Origin: Sporolactobacillus sp. Y61
GTDB lineage: Bacteria > Bacillota > Bacilli > Bacillales > Sporolactobacillaceae
DNA length: 64,000 bases
Direction: 5' to 3'
Assembly: GCF_040529185.1 (NCBI RefSeq)
Contig: NZ_CP159510.1
Span: forward strand, 558,001-622,000
Part shown: positions 1-8,215 of the stretch, in pieces
Numbering within the stretch: the first letter of the stretch is position 1
Layout of the letters: the number at the start of each line of letters is the position of its first letter
Notes under the pieces: model-generated
Database searches by the model: none
Seen by the model: the letters and a program-made list of their open reading frames with translations, nothing else
What the model was told of the DNA's origin: nothing
Made by a program: the position numbers and the translations under genes

Positions 1-545
1 CGATTGAGTACACCGATCGCTGGCAGCAACTCAACGCGGACAGCTGGCGGGCGATGGAAAAAATATATCATGACGGTCGTGCAAGGGCGATCGGCGTTTC
101 CAATTTCCGCGAGAATCATCTTGATGAACTGGCTAAGACTCAGACTGTGGCTCCGATGGTCAATCAGATCTTTCTGAATCCCGGCGATCAGGAAAAAAGT
201 CTGGTAGCTTACGATCAGGAACACAATCTGTTATCAGAAGCCTATTCGCCTCTTGGTACAGGTCAATTGCTCCATGTGCCTGAACTGGCCAGGATTGCCG
301 AAAAGCACGGTAAGTCGGTACCGCAGATCCTGATCCGCTGGAGTCTGGAAAAGGGCTATCTGCCGCTGCCTAAGTCAGTCCACAAACCGTACATTCAGGC
401 AAATACCGAAGTCTTTGACTTTGAACTGGATGACGACGATCTGGCTCTGCTGGCAAAGCTGGATGGTAAAGGGGCACAGCATCAGGATCCCGACACCAAT
501 ACGTATCGCCATGTCGTTCCATTTCTCAGCAAAGCAAGTAAATAA
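1..545 (+). CDS. Aldo/keto reductase, C-terminal part (cut by window edge)
   Basis: The frame is open from the first bases and already coding before the first visible Met, so the start lies outside the window. The visible part holds the family hallmark RAIGVSNF, a PMVNQI strand, the LSEAYSPLGTG strand, and the NADPH-binding C-terminal segment LPLPKSVHKPYIQAN. These are the second half of the (beta/alpha)8 barrel of NAD(P)H-dependent aldo/keto reductases of the YtbE/YvgN (2,5-diketo-gluconate reductase-like) type. Such enzymes reduce cytosolic aldehydes and ketones. The catalytic Asp/Tyr/Lys belong to the missing half, so activity cannot be judged. The family call is firm; the substrate is unknown. 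Confidence 0.9.
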   Translation, partial: IEYTDRWQQLNADSWRAMEKIYHDGRARAIGVSNFRENHLDELAKTQTVAPMVNQIFLNPGDQEKSLVAYDQEHNLLSEAYSPLGTGQLLHVPELARIAEKHGKSVPQILIRWSLEKGYLPLPKSVHKPYIQANTEVFDFELDDDDLALLAKLDGKGAQHQDPDTNTYRHVVPFLSKASK

Positions 546-678
546 GCGCGTGTCCGGACCGAATTTGACTGAACCTGGCCCGAACCCGGGCAGCCGGAAA
601 GGTTTTTTTCGGATTCAGTGTTTTGAAAGAAGATATGGGAAGAGCAGAATTTTGTTTTTGTTGCTTTCCCGTTCAGGG

Positions 679-724
679 ACATCTCTCAGGTCATGCATTC
701 TGAGAGATGTTCCTTTTCGTTTTC
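679..724 (+). terminator. Intrinsic terminator-like hairpin after the aldo/keto reductase
   Basis: An 11-bp perfect stem (ACATCTCTCAG at 679-689 paired with 700-710) with a 10-base loop is followed by a T-rich run (TCCTTTTCGTTTTC). It is placed to end transcripts from the aldo/keto reductase gene, about 135 bases downstream of its stop. Confidence 0.65.
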
Positions 725-905
725 AACTTTTTTATTGATTCATTTTGTAAGGCTGGTGCTGATCCTGTCAGGCAGAAAAAAATGATCCGCATCATATGCC
801 TTATGCCTTAGCGGAGGCTGATCGGATCATCTTAGTTTATAGCGCTGCATCCGCTCTAAGCGGATATTGCCATCCCGCCAGTGCCTGCACACCGGCGGAT
901 TTGTT
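713..905 (+). pseudogene. Relic of the type I toxin-antitoxin repeat
   Basis: The frame ending at the TGA at 783-785 reads ...FQLFLLIHFVRLVLILSGRKK, which follows the C-terminal two thirds of the toxin found intact at 42.7-56.8 kb (FQALTLMISFG..LILMLSDRKK). No start codon or ribosome-binding site survives. The 3' part is better kept: the antitoxin-terminator-like stem around 787-830, the ATCCGC/GCGGAT hairpin near 849-865, and the toxin-mRNA terminator stem CCGCCAGTG...CACCGGCGG at 874-897 followed by T-rich sequence. The antisense promoter (TTGCAT-N18-TATAAT in intact copies) is not recognisable. It is a decayed copy about 40 kb away from the others. Confidence 0.6.
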
Positions 906-955
906 TTCCTTTTTCTCAGAGAAGGGCATCCCCGCTGACGGCTCTTGATTCATCG

Positions 956-1639
956 TCAGAACAAGGTCCCGACGCCATAAGTAACGAGCATAGTCAGCCC
1001 GCCAACCACGACATTTCGCAGCACGGCCCTCCCTTTCGGCGCTTCCCCCAAATGAGCACTGACGTAACCGGTCAGGGCGAGGGCTGCAAGCACGGCCAGA
1101 ACAGTAAACTGGACCCGGACAGGAGCCGGAAGCAGCACAATCGTCAAAAAGGGAAGAATCGCACCGACGGTAAATGAAAACATGGATGAAAAGGCGGCAT
1201 GCCACGGACTCACGTATTCACCCGGTTGGATGCCAAGTTCCGCTGCGGAGTGGGCGGCAAGTGCATCTTTGTTCATTAAATCGACGGCCACTTTCCTTGA
1301 AAGTTCCGGAGACAGCCCATGATCTATATAGATCTGTGCAAGTTCCTTGATTTCGCCGTTATAATCATCTCTAAGTTCTGCTTTTTCAATATCAACCATT
1401 GCTTTTTCCGTATCTTTCTGGGTGCTGACAGATACGTACTCGCCACCGCCCATCGAAAAAGCACCCGCCAGAAGCCCCGCAAGTCCTGAAATCAAAATCG
1501 TCATCGAGTTCGTCGTCGCGCCGGCAACCCCAAGGACGATACCGGCTGTCGACACAATGCCATCATTCGCGCCTAACACCCCCGCGCGTAAAACATTCAA
1601 TTTCTGATTCATTTTACTTCCTGATTGTTCCTCTGCCAT
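956..1639 (-). CDS. VIT/CCC1-family metal transporter
   Basis: This 227-residue membrane protein matches the VIT1/CCC1 family that exports or sequesters Fe2+/Mn2+. It has the N-terminal LRAGVLGANDGIVSTAGIVLGVAGA signature helix, a second helix ending in AGAFSMGGGEYVSVSTQ, a cytosolic charged domain (about residues 80-135, rich in Glu/Asp, the metal-binding domain in the family), and three C-terminal helices. The ATG at 1639 is chosen because AGAGGT lies 7 bases upstream; a longer in-frame reading from 1708 has no ribosome-binding site. A Fur-like box lies upstream (1719-1733), which would fit iron-responsive control. The gene stands alone on this strand. Confidence 0.88.
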   Translation of the reverse strand: MAEEQSGSKMNQKLNVLRAGVLGANDGIVSTAGIVLGVAGATTNSMTILISGLAGLLAGAFSMGGGEYVSVSTQKDTEKAMVDIEKAELRDDYNGEIKELAQIYIDHGLSPELSRKVAVDLMNKDALAAHSAAELGIQPGEYVSPWHAAFSSMFSFTVGAILPFLTIVLLPAPVRVQFTVLAVLAALALTGYVSAHLGEAPKGRAVLRNVVVGGLTMLVTYGVGTLF

Positions 1640-1718
1640 AAAGATACCTCTTTTCCTGAACTGATCGTCCTTCCTGCTGTTCCCACAAATCTCTACAGTG
1701 AAAATCAATTATTCTAAT

Positions 1719-1733
1719 TGATAATGGGAATCA
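1719..1733 (-). promoter_or_regulatory. Fur-like operator upstream of the VIT transporter
   Basis: On the minus strand this reads TGATTCCCATTATCA, matching the Bacillus 7-1-7 Fur box TGATAATNATTATCA at 11 of its 14 defined positions. It lies about 80 bases upstream of the chosen start. An iron-transport family gene behind a Fur-like box is coherent, but PerR or Zur boxes share parts of this pattern, so the regulator is an inference. Confidence 0.45.
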
Positions 1734-2014
1734 TCATCAGGACCCTGAAAACGCACCAAGCTGCCACCATTTAGGTGACAGCCTGGATACAATACATTAT
1801 AATTATTTTAATAATATAATTATCTTATAACGGACCGGAGAAAATGTCTACCAGAAAAGCACAACATTCCCGATGTTGCATGGTCCCGGACTTTTTCCCT
1901 GACAAAGATGCGAAGCTTATAACATACGCTGTGATGATCCTGCCACCGTTGCAGGTTGTTATACCGGCAAGATTGCCCTATTATTCATTCTCTTAAAAGA
2001 TGAAGGTGCATACG

Positions 2015-2686
2015 ATGAAAATCCTGCTCGCTGAAGATGATGTGCGCCTCAGCAGGCTGATCATGAAAATGTTGAAAAAAGAGCAGTTCACTGCAGACTG
2101 GGTTGAAGACGGGAAAGCTGCTTACGATCAGGCTGCAACAGGCAACTACGATGTTCTGGTTCTGGACTGGATGCTCCCCGGACAGAGCGGAGTAAGCGTC
2201 AGCCGGGCACTCAGGGACAAAGGATACAGCGGCGCTATTTTAATACTGACGGCGCGTGACGCGCTGGAGGATCGTGTCCATGGTCTCGACTCCGGTGCTG
2301 ATGACTATATGGTCAAGCCGTTCGCTTTTGAAGAACTCTTTGCCCGCATACGATCGCTCTCCCGAAGAAATTTCTTTCCACTTGAAAAGAACGTCATTCG
2401 AACCCATGATCTGGTCATCGACCTGTCCGGTCATATCGTAAAAAAGAGTGGAAAGACGCTCATGCTGACCCGCCGCGAGTATCAACTACTGATCTATCTG
2501 GTTAAAAATAAAGGGAGAATTCTTACAAAAGAGATGGTCATTGGCAGCGTATGGGAGGAAGCGAGTGACGTCACATTCAACACGATTGAAGCTTATGTAA
2601 AGCGTCTTCGCCGAAAACTCGGCCTGTCGAAAAAAAACAGTTATATTCAGACTATTCGCGGTCTCGGTTATATGTGGGTGGATTAA
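2015..2686 (+). CDS. OmpR-family response regulator
   Basis: This 223-residue DNA-binding regulator has an N-terminal receiver domain with the acidic pair D8/D9, the phospho-acceptor D51 in VLVLDWMLPG, and the conserved Lys in MVKPF. A C-terminal winged helix (about residues 125-222) ends in the typical IQTIRGLGYMW. The ATG at 2015 begins MKILLAEDD and has AAGGTG 7 bases upstream; the in-frame ATG at 2000 overlaps that ribosome-binding site. The gene is followed two bases later by its kinase, so the two are almost certainly co-transcribed. What it regulates cannot be read here; the DUF2231 gene downstream is a candidate neighbour target only. Confidence 0.92.
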   Translation: MKILLAEDDVRLSRLIMKMLKKEQFTADWVEDGKAAYDQAATGNYDVLVLDWMLPGQSGVSVSRALRDKGYSGAILILTARDALEDRVHGLDSGADDYMVKPFAFEELFARIRSLSRRNFFPLEKNVIRTHDLVIDLSGHIVKKSGKTLMLTRREYQLLIYLVKNKGRILTKEMVIGSVWEEASDVTFNTIEAYVKRLRRKLGLSKKNSYIQTIRGLGYMWVD

Positions 2687-2688
2687 GC

Positions 2689-3960
2689 ATGTTTAAACAA
2701 CTGCAGAAGAGGCTGACGCTGACATACAGCCTCTTCTTTTTTCTTACACTTGCCATTCTTTTTGTGATTCTTTACTTTGTTTTTCAGAACATGATCTATC
2801 AGTCAGCCGAGGGGCAAATCGAAGAAATGGCGAGCAATCAGGCGACAGCGTTCAGCAAAGGACAGCGGATCAACAGCGGGCAATCAGAAAACTCTCCTTA
2901 TCTGATAGGCCTTTTTTCGGAAAGCGGCAACGATCTTATCGATAAATGGAAATTACCAGACGACTTGCAGGATGATTTCGCCAGGCGGATCGCTGACCAC
3001 AAGTTTTCCGGATTGATAAAATACAGATCTGCCGGAAACGGAGAAGACCTGCTGATCTATGCAATAAAACCCGTCAATTACAATCATGGATCTGCTTCCG
3101 GTTACCTGCTGGTTGCCAATGAATTGAAACAGACCCATGAACTGGTTGAAAGCTGGTTCCGTCTGCTTGTTGTGCTCGGTCTCGCCGCCGCCTCCTTTTC
3201 GCTGCTCATCGCCCACTTTCTGGCCAGACGTGCTGTACGCCCGATTCAGCAGAATTATGAAAAACAAAAAGCATTTGTCACCAATGCCAGTCATGAACTG
3301 CGTACGCCGCTCAGCGTGTTTTCTGCTTCTCTTGAATATTTTGAAACCGAAGAAAGGCATCGCATGTCCGAGTCATCAAAAGAAACCCTTCGTGATCTGA
3401 AGTCTGAAACAGCTGAAATGACCATGCTGATCCGCCATCTGCTGACGCTCGCTAAAGCAGACCAAAACAAGCTGTCAATCATTCGATCAGATTGCGACGT
3501 GCTGCATATTTTTCATGCTGTGATTCCGTATTACCGTCAGAGAGCGCTGCGCGAAAACAAGTCTTTCACAGTCAATCTCCCGAATCATCCGTTAATCATC
3601 CATGCGAATCCGATCGAAATAAGACAGCTCCTGACCATTTTCCTTGACAACGCCATAAAGTATACAGAAGCACATGATGAACTGGCGCTAAAATCATGGG
3701 CAGAAAAAGACGGCCGGAATTTCTGCTTCGAAATCAGAGACACCGGTATCGGCATAGCCGAAGTCGACCAGAGGCATATATACGACCGGTTCTACCGTGC
3801 GGAAAAGGGAAGGGCGCGCCAAAGCGGCGGGAGCGGACTCGGCCTGTCGATCGCCCATGAACTTGTTGATGCCTATCATGGACAAATCCGCTTTGAAAGC
3901 AAAGTTCATGAGGGAACTGTTTTTCAAGTCGCTCTTCCCATTCTCAGGCATCGCAGATAA
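2689..3960 (+). CDS. Sensor histidine kinase, partner of the preceding regulator
   Basis: This 423-residue membrane kinase has an N-terminal transmembrane helix (about residues 10-35), an extracytoplasmic sensor segment (about 36-155), and a second helix ending in SLLIAHFLARRAVRPI. The HisKA box carries the phosphorylated His in FVTNASHELRTPL. The HATPase domain has an N box DNAIKYT, a G1 box DTGIGIA and a G2 box GGSGLGLSIAHEL. The architecture resembles CiaH-type kinases, without a clear HAMP domain. The ATG at 2689 comes two bases after the regulator's stop; GGGTGG just upstream serves as ribosome-binding site. The signal is unknown. Confidence 0.9.
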   Translation: MFKQLQKRLTLTYSLFFFLTLAILFVILYFVFQNMIYQSAEGQIEEMASNQATAFSKGQRINSGQSENSPYLIGLFSESGNDLIDKWKLPDDLQDDFARRIADHKFSGLIKYRSAGNGEDLLIYAIKPVNYNHGSASGYLLVANELKQTHELVESWFRLLVVLGLAAASFSLLIAHFLARRAVRPIQQNYEKQKAFVTNASHELRTPLSVFSASLEYFETEERHRMSESSKETLRDLKSETAEMTMLIRHLLTLAKADQNKLSIIRSDCDVLHIFHAVIPYYRQRALRENKSFTVNLPNHPLIIHANPIEIRQLLTIFLDNAIKYTEAHDELALKSWAEKDGRNFCFEIRDTGIGIAEVDQRHIYDRFYRAEKGRARQSGGSGLGLSIAHELVDAYHGQIRFESKVHEGTVFQVALPILRHRR

Positions 3961-4079
3961 TTGAACTGGAACAACCAGATAATAGCCTTACGGATAACCT
4001 GATTCTGAAATATCATGAATTGTTCAGTTATCTTTCAGTTTCCTTTTGTATCATGATGGCAGAAAAGGAGACGATAGAT

Positions 4080-4535
4080 ATGTCTGGAATACCGCTTCAC
4101 CCGTTGCTTGTCCATTTCCCGATTGCGCTGCTCCTCATGGGAACCGTTCTGCAGATTGTCGCAATTTGGAAGAAAAAGTTTTTTGATAAAGCCGCCCTGC
4201 TCCTGTTGTCGACCGGATTCATTTCCGGAGTTGCCGCCTATCTTTCAGGAGGGGGAGCGGTCAGGTTTGCCGCTGCGCATTGGGGCAGTGCCTATAAGTC
4301 GCTTGCTGAGATTCACGAACTGTACGCGTTCGCCACGATGGTGCTGTTTGGTATCGCCATCAGTTTACGCATGCTTCTTCATTACTTTCGAAGAAAATTC
4401 CTTATGCCGCTCATACTGGTCTTTTGCATCCTGGGATCGGTCACTCTGGGCATAACCGGCCATTACGGCGGCCAGATGGTGTACGTTCAGAAGCACGCCG
4501 GGTCCGCCGTTACAACGCTGACTGTCAGTCGGTGA
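4080..4535 (+). CDS. DUF2231-type integral membrane protein
   Basis: A 151-residue protein with four predicted transmembrane helices begins with MSGIPLHPLLVHFPIALLLMG, the signature of the DUF2231 family. The HPLLVHFP motif carries two His residues, and further His residues (AAHWGSAY, IHELYAF, TGHYGG) are conserved in the family and may bind a metal or heme. The function is unknown. The ATG at 4080 has AAAGGAG 9 bases upstream; an upstream in-frame TTG at 4020 lacks a ribosome-binding site. It lies 119 bases after the histidine kinase on the same strand and may share its transcript. Confidence 0.8.
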   Translation: MSGIPLHPLLVHFPIALLLMGTVLQIVAIWKKKFFDKAALLLLSTGFISGVAAYLSGGGAVRFAAAHWGSAYKSLAEIHELYAFATMVLFGIAISLRMLLHYFRRKFLMPLILVFCILGSVTLGITGHYGGQMVYVQKHAGSAVTTLTVSR

Positions 4536-4675
4536 ATATACAGTTTTATTGATTACTGGTCAAATGCTTCATGTTGATGTGATCCTAAAATAAAAAGTGG
4601 CTGTCTTTTTCCCCGCCCCCGTGACTATGTGTCAGAGCGGCTTCATAAAGTAGCTTATACGGGGAGGGAGCTAAG

Positions 4676-5866
4676 TTGCAGCGGAAATTTCCGAACTTTA
4701 CATCAGCACATTTTCTAAAACAGCATATCTTTGATACGGTTAACTTTTATGCACCGCGATGCGCAGATCATGTTCATGGTGGATATATCAACTGCTTTCT
4801 TGATGACGGAACCATATGTGATTATGAAACGAAGCAGCTTGTGGGTCAGGCAAGATTTTTGTTTATTTTCAGTGTGGCATCCATGTTGCATCCTGCCCGG
4901 GCGTACCGGCAACTGGCAGAGCGCGGCATTTCATTTTTGCAGAACCATCAACACGACCCCGTTCATGGCGGATACTACTGGGAATTGAAAGGCCAATGTG
5001 TCACTGATTCAACGAAAAAAGCATATGGCCATGCCTTTGTTCTGTTAGCCGCGGCTATGGCAGCAAGAGCAGGCATATCTTCTGCTGTTCCCATGATAGC
5101 CGATACATTCGATGTATTAGAGCGCTATTTTTGGAGGGAAAAAGAGGGGCTTTATCTTGATGAAATCTCAGCCGACTGGTCCGAAATATCTCCCTATCGG
5201 GGACAGAATGCCAATATGCATCTATGTGAAGCCATGATGACCGCCTATCAGGCCACCGGGAACAGGCGTTATCTTGATCGGGCCAAACACATTGCTGAAT
5301 CGGTCATGTTTCGTCTTATTCCCCAATCGGGCGGCCTCATCTGGGAGCACTATCATGAAGACTGGACCATCGATTGGACGTACAATTTGGGCATCACGAA
5401 AAGTGAGCTGCGTCCTTATGGCTATATTTTGGGTCATTCCATTGAATGGAGCAAGCTGCTGCTGCTTATGGAACAGCTTGAACCCGGCAGTTGGCGTGTA
5501 CCGATGGCAAAATCCTTATTCCGTTGCGCGCTTCACCTGGGATTAGACCGTGAGAACGGAGGGATTTACTTTAGTATGGCTCCTGGGGGTCACATCATCG
5601 ATTCGGATAAATACTACTGGGTCATGGCAGAAACGTTAGGCGCATCAGCACTATTTGCCGTATATGATCGCAGCAGTCTGTATCTGTACAATGATCTATT
5701 TGCCTATTGCCGGACCTATTTTATTGATCAGCAAGGAGGAGGCTGGTATCAACTGCTTAACAGGTTCAACCACCGTTACAGCAATATAAAAAGCCCGCCT
5801 CCCAAAACAGATTATCATCCCATAACGAATTGTCTTACAGCATTAACATCCTTTTACAGATTATGA
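4676..5866 (+). CDS. N-acylglucosamine 2-epimerase (AGE) family sugar isomerase/epimerase
   Basis: A 396-residue (alpha/alpha)6-barrel protein with motifs typical of the AGE / mannose isomerase / cellobiose 2-epimerase superfamily: GGYINCFLDDG near the N terminus, RFLFIFS, HGGYYWEL, KKAYGHAFVLLA, NANMHLCEAMMTAY, the catalytic-type GHSIEWSKLLL, and DKYYWVMAETLGA. Family members interconvert aldoses at C2 (for example mannose/fructose or N-acylglucosamine/N-acylmannosamine) in the cytosol; the substrate here cannot be assigned. The start is a TTG at 4676 behind a strong GGGAGGGAG. The 3' end overlaps the convergent dehydrogenase by six bases. Confidence 0.85.
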   Translation: MQRKFPNFTSAHFLKQHIFDTVNFYAPRCADHVHGGYINCFLDDGTICDYETKQLVGQARFLFIFSVASMLHPARAYRQLAERGISFLQNHQHDPVHGGYYWELKGQCVTDSTKKAYGHAFVLLAAAMAARAGISSAVPMIADTFDVLERYFWREKEGLYLDEISADWSEISPYRGQNANMHLCEAMMTAYQATGNRRYLDRAKHIAESVMFRLIPQSGGLIWEHYHEDWTIDWTYNLGITKSELRPYGYILGHSIEWSKLLLLMEQLEPGSWRVPMAKSLFRCALHLGLDRENGGIYFSMAPGGHIIDSDKYYWVMAETLGASALFAVYDRSSLYLYNDLFAYCRTYFIDQQGGGWYQLLNRFNHRYSNIKSPPPKTDYHPITNCLTALTSFYRL

Positions 5867-6760
5867 AGCGACAAAACCGCCACCGTTAATATGAATGGTC
5901 TGTCCCGTGATATACGAGCCATCACCTGAAGCGAGCAGCACATAGACAGGGGCCAGTTCGTATGGCTGACCTGCACGTTTCATTGGGACGTTACCTCCAA
6001 ACGTTTTCACCATATCAGGTGTAAACGTTGCCGGAATAAGTGGCGTCCAGATGGGTCCCGGAGCAACAGCATTCACTCGAATTCCCTGGTCGACGACGTT
6101 ATTGGCAAGCGCCCGTGTAAAGCTGACGATTGCCCCTTTCGTCGTCGTATAATCGATCAAATCCTTACGGCCAATGTAAGCGTTAATCGATGTGGTATTA
6201 ATGATGCTGCTTCCTGCATGCATATGAGGAAGGGCAGCCTTTGTCATGTAAAAAAAGGGATGTATATTGGTGTCAAACGTTATATGCCACTGCTCATCAC
6301 TAATATCCACAAAATGGTTTTGGACAAACTGAACCGCTAAATTATTGACGAGGACATCTACTCTGCCAAATGTTTCAAGGGTGCAGGTGATGACATACTT
6401 ACAGTGCTCTCGGTTACGTAAATCCCCCGGAAGTAAGAGACAGCGCTGTCCCAGCTGCTCAACTGCCTGCTTTGTTACTCTGGCATCTTCATGTTCATCG
6501 AAATAGGCAAGGACCAGATCTGCGCCTTCTTTTGCGAACGCTACCGCCACTGCTCTGCCAATTCCGCTGTCACCACCACTGATGATGGCAACCTGGTTCT
6601 TCATTTTTCCGGTTCCAATATAGTGAGGATTATCATAAACAGGTCGAGGGATCATTAAATATTCCAGGCCGGGTTGTCTGGCCTGATGCTGGGGTGGGAA
6701 TGTGTAGGTGACTTCTTCACACTTGATTTCTGATCCGAAATCGAAGGACTTTGAATCCAT
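5861..6760 (-). CDS. Short-chain dehydrogenase/reductase, general stress protein 39-like
   Basis: A 299-residue Rossmann-fold oxidoreductase. The nucleotide loop is SGGDSGIGRAVA (about residues 61-72), the NNAG-type motif reads NNLAVQ, the catalytic Ser lies in INTTSINAY and the YxxxK in YTTTKGA. The end is the usual GQTIHINGGGF. The extra 50-residue N-terminal tail containing PPQHQ.RQPGLE and PRPVYDNPHYIG is typical of the Bacillus GSP39/YhdF/YhxC group, many of which are sigma-B-controlled. The substrate is unknown. It is convergent with, and overlaps by six bases, the AGE-family gene, so the two 3' ends could interfere. Confidence 0.9.
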   Translation of the reverse strand: MDSKSFDFGSEIKCEEVTYTFPPQHQARQPGLEYLMIPRPVYDNPHYIGTGKMKNQVAIISGGDSGIGRAVAVAFAKEGADLVLAYFDEHEDARVTKQAVEQLGQRCLLLPGDLRNREHCKYVITCTLETFGRVDVLVNNLAVQFVQNHFVDISDEQWHITFDTNIHPFFYMTKAALPHMHAGSSIINTTSINAYIGRKDLIDYTTTKGAIVSFTRALANNVVDQGIRVNAVAPGPIWTPLIPATFTPDMVKTFGGNVPMKRAGQPYELAPVYVLLASGDGSYITGQTIHINGGGFVAS

Positions 6761-6859
6761 GATAACACCTCTTTAGGCCATTTACCTGTAATGTATTCAG
6801 AGGAAAAAATAATGTTAATGCCCAGGCTGGATAGGTCCTTTTTGTGTGTCAGTTCCTCC

Positions 6860-7045
6860 TCAACTGTTGTTTTTAAACCTTATCGTTAAAAGATAGGCCA
6901 GAATAATAGAAACGACGATCAGGAAAAGGTCGATCAGGAAGGAGCCCGGAGTTGAATAAAATGCGTTTGAAATATACCTGGATAGATACAGCATAAAAAG
7001 GAAGTTAATTATGTATTGGATCCACCAGACTATTTTTTCTATCAT
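6860..7045 (-). CDS. Small two-helix membrane protein of unknown function
   Basis: A 61-residue peptide with two hydrophobic segments (about residues 7-25 and 34-54) and a Lys/Arg-rich C-terminal tail, consistent with a hairpin membrane protein. The ribosome-binding sequence GGAAGGGG lies about 9 bases before the ATG, which favours a real gene. I do not recognise a family. It follows the stress-type dehydrogenase's upstream region on the same strand; no common function can be claimed. Confidence 0.5.
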   Translation of the reverse strand: MIEKIVWWIQYIINFLFMLYLSRYISNAFYSTPGSFLIDLFLIVVSIILAYLLTIRFKNNS

Positions 7046-7103
7046 ATCTAAATCCCCTTCCCATCTCTGTTAAATAGCAATAAAAAACACGCCTTAAGTT
7101 CCA

Positions 7104-7361
7104 TTAAGTATACTTTATGGCGCGATATTTAGAAACTACTTTATCAGGCGCATACGCATGTTGTCCTTCCTCCTTAGCTCGAATCATTTGGCGGATGAAC
7201 GTCCCGGAGTCATTTGCAATCTGCTGTCCCTTTGGAATGAATTTACGGATCATCTCATTGTGACGCTCATTCAGGAATCCGCGATCAATATAATCGTATA
7301 ACGTACGCATCCGGACCCTGACCTTGTTTGTCCACTTCGGATCCCCTTTCTGCTGCACCAC
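7104..7361 (-). CDS. Hypothetical basic protein, possibly a frameshifted fragment
   Basis: The frame encodes 85 residues, strongly basic, with no family I recognise. It starts at a GTG without a convincing ribosome-binding site. An overlapping minus-strand frame (7271-7492) runs into the same region and could be the N-terminal part of one longer gene split by a one-base error. Arg/Lys richness and the mixture of helices would fit a nucleic-acid-binding protein, but that is speculation. Alternative start: the internal ATG of MRTLYDY. Confidence 0.3.
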   Translation of the reverse strand: MVQQKGDPKWTNKVRVRMRTLYDYIDRGFLNERHNEMIRKFIPKGQQIANDSGTFIRQMIRAKEEGQHAYAPDKVVSKYRAIKYT

Positions 7362-7692
7362 AGATCGCGTCCGGAGACCATCTGTCTGGAGACAGGATCT
7401 CTTCTCGGCACAGGTGAAGGCAGACGAGTCCTGTTACCCGCGATTTCTTTTTTTAAATAGCTGATGTAATGGGTTAGCCGCATGTGAATCACTTTTCAGA
7501 CGGTAACCCCTTCTTATTTTTTCCGGTTGCTTTTCTTTGATGCGTCCCAGGGGCATCACCAGCATCAGCAGAGAATCAGCCCGCAGCGAATATACATTTT
7601 TTCCATACCTCCCTCGTCACTCACCTGCGACACGGTTCACTGTGACGCGGCAAATAGTAAAATAAGCAGAGATTTTCCGGTTAGGGGCAGAA

Positions 7693-7846
7693 CGGAAATC
7701 TTTTCCGGGGGGGTATATAAGCGGATATTTTCCGATTATGTCAGGCAAAAAGCTCCATTTTCCCGTTTCTCCAGTCAATAGGCGGAGTCTCTCCGTCTAT
7801 TTTAGCTATTTATAAATTTAATGACTCCGTAAGCGGAATTTTTCCG
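7693..7846. repeat. Cluster of four short CGGA...TCCG palindromes in a gene-free stretch
   Basis: The stretch from about 7493 to 8115 holds no convincing gene. Within it lie four related palindromes: CGGAAATCTTTTCCG (7693-7707), CGGATATTTTCCG (7722-7734), CGGAGTCTCTCCG (7783-7795) and CGGAATTTTTCCG (7834-7846). Two are followed by the shared bases TCTATT. A half copy (GATTTTCCGG) precedes them at 7671-7680. Arms are constant while centres differ, as in a family of operator sites or small hairpin repeats. Confidence 0.55.
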
Positions 7847-8115
7847 TCTATTCATCTGATCATGTGCTTAGCCTGATCCCCCCAACCGATAAGAGTGGAT
7901 CCCAGGTCACTTCCACCAATATTTTCCATATGGGAGTCAATTTCCCCGATAGTCCCTGATTTTTGACCCTGCGACTTCAGATTTTTCCTCTATTTTGAGA
8001 GAAAATGATTTCATAACTCGTTATAATCCCTTTTGACACATGGGATTCCCCACGTCAGAAATAGAAACAGCCATGCGTGCATGGATAAGGTATTATAATG
8101 AGTCTGGCATTAAAG

Positions 8116-8165
8116 AAAAACCCGGTGGTCAGAGTCCGATTGAATTTCGGATTTCAACCACCGGG
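8116..8165 (-). terminator. Terminator of the arsenic operon
   Basis: CCCGGTGGT (8121-8129) pairs with ACCACCGGG (8156-8164), enclosing a second small stem TCCGA/TCGGA. On the minus strand the stem is followed by TTTTTCTTTA. It lies about 50 bases after the arsM stop codon. Confidence 0.85.
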
Positions 8166-8215
8166 CAAGCAGCTTAAAACGGTGTCCAACTTTTGGGGTT
8201 GTCACTTTCCTCCTG

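Noticed and set aside
837..1205. 122-codon minus-strand frame overlapping the VIT gene
   Set aside because: Shadow of the VIT coding sequence; no ribosome-binding site and no recognisable protein.
7271..7492. 73-codon minus-strand frame overlapping the 85-codon hypothetical gene
   Set aside because: Low-quality start and Arg-rich shadow-like composition; kept only as a possible frameshifted N-terminal part of the neighbour.
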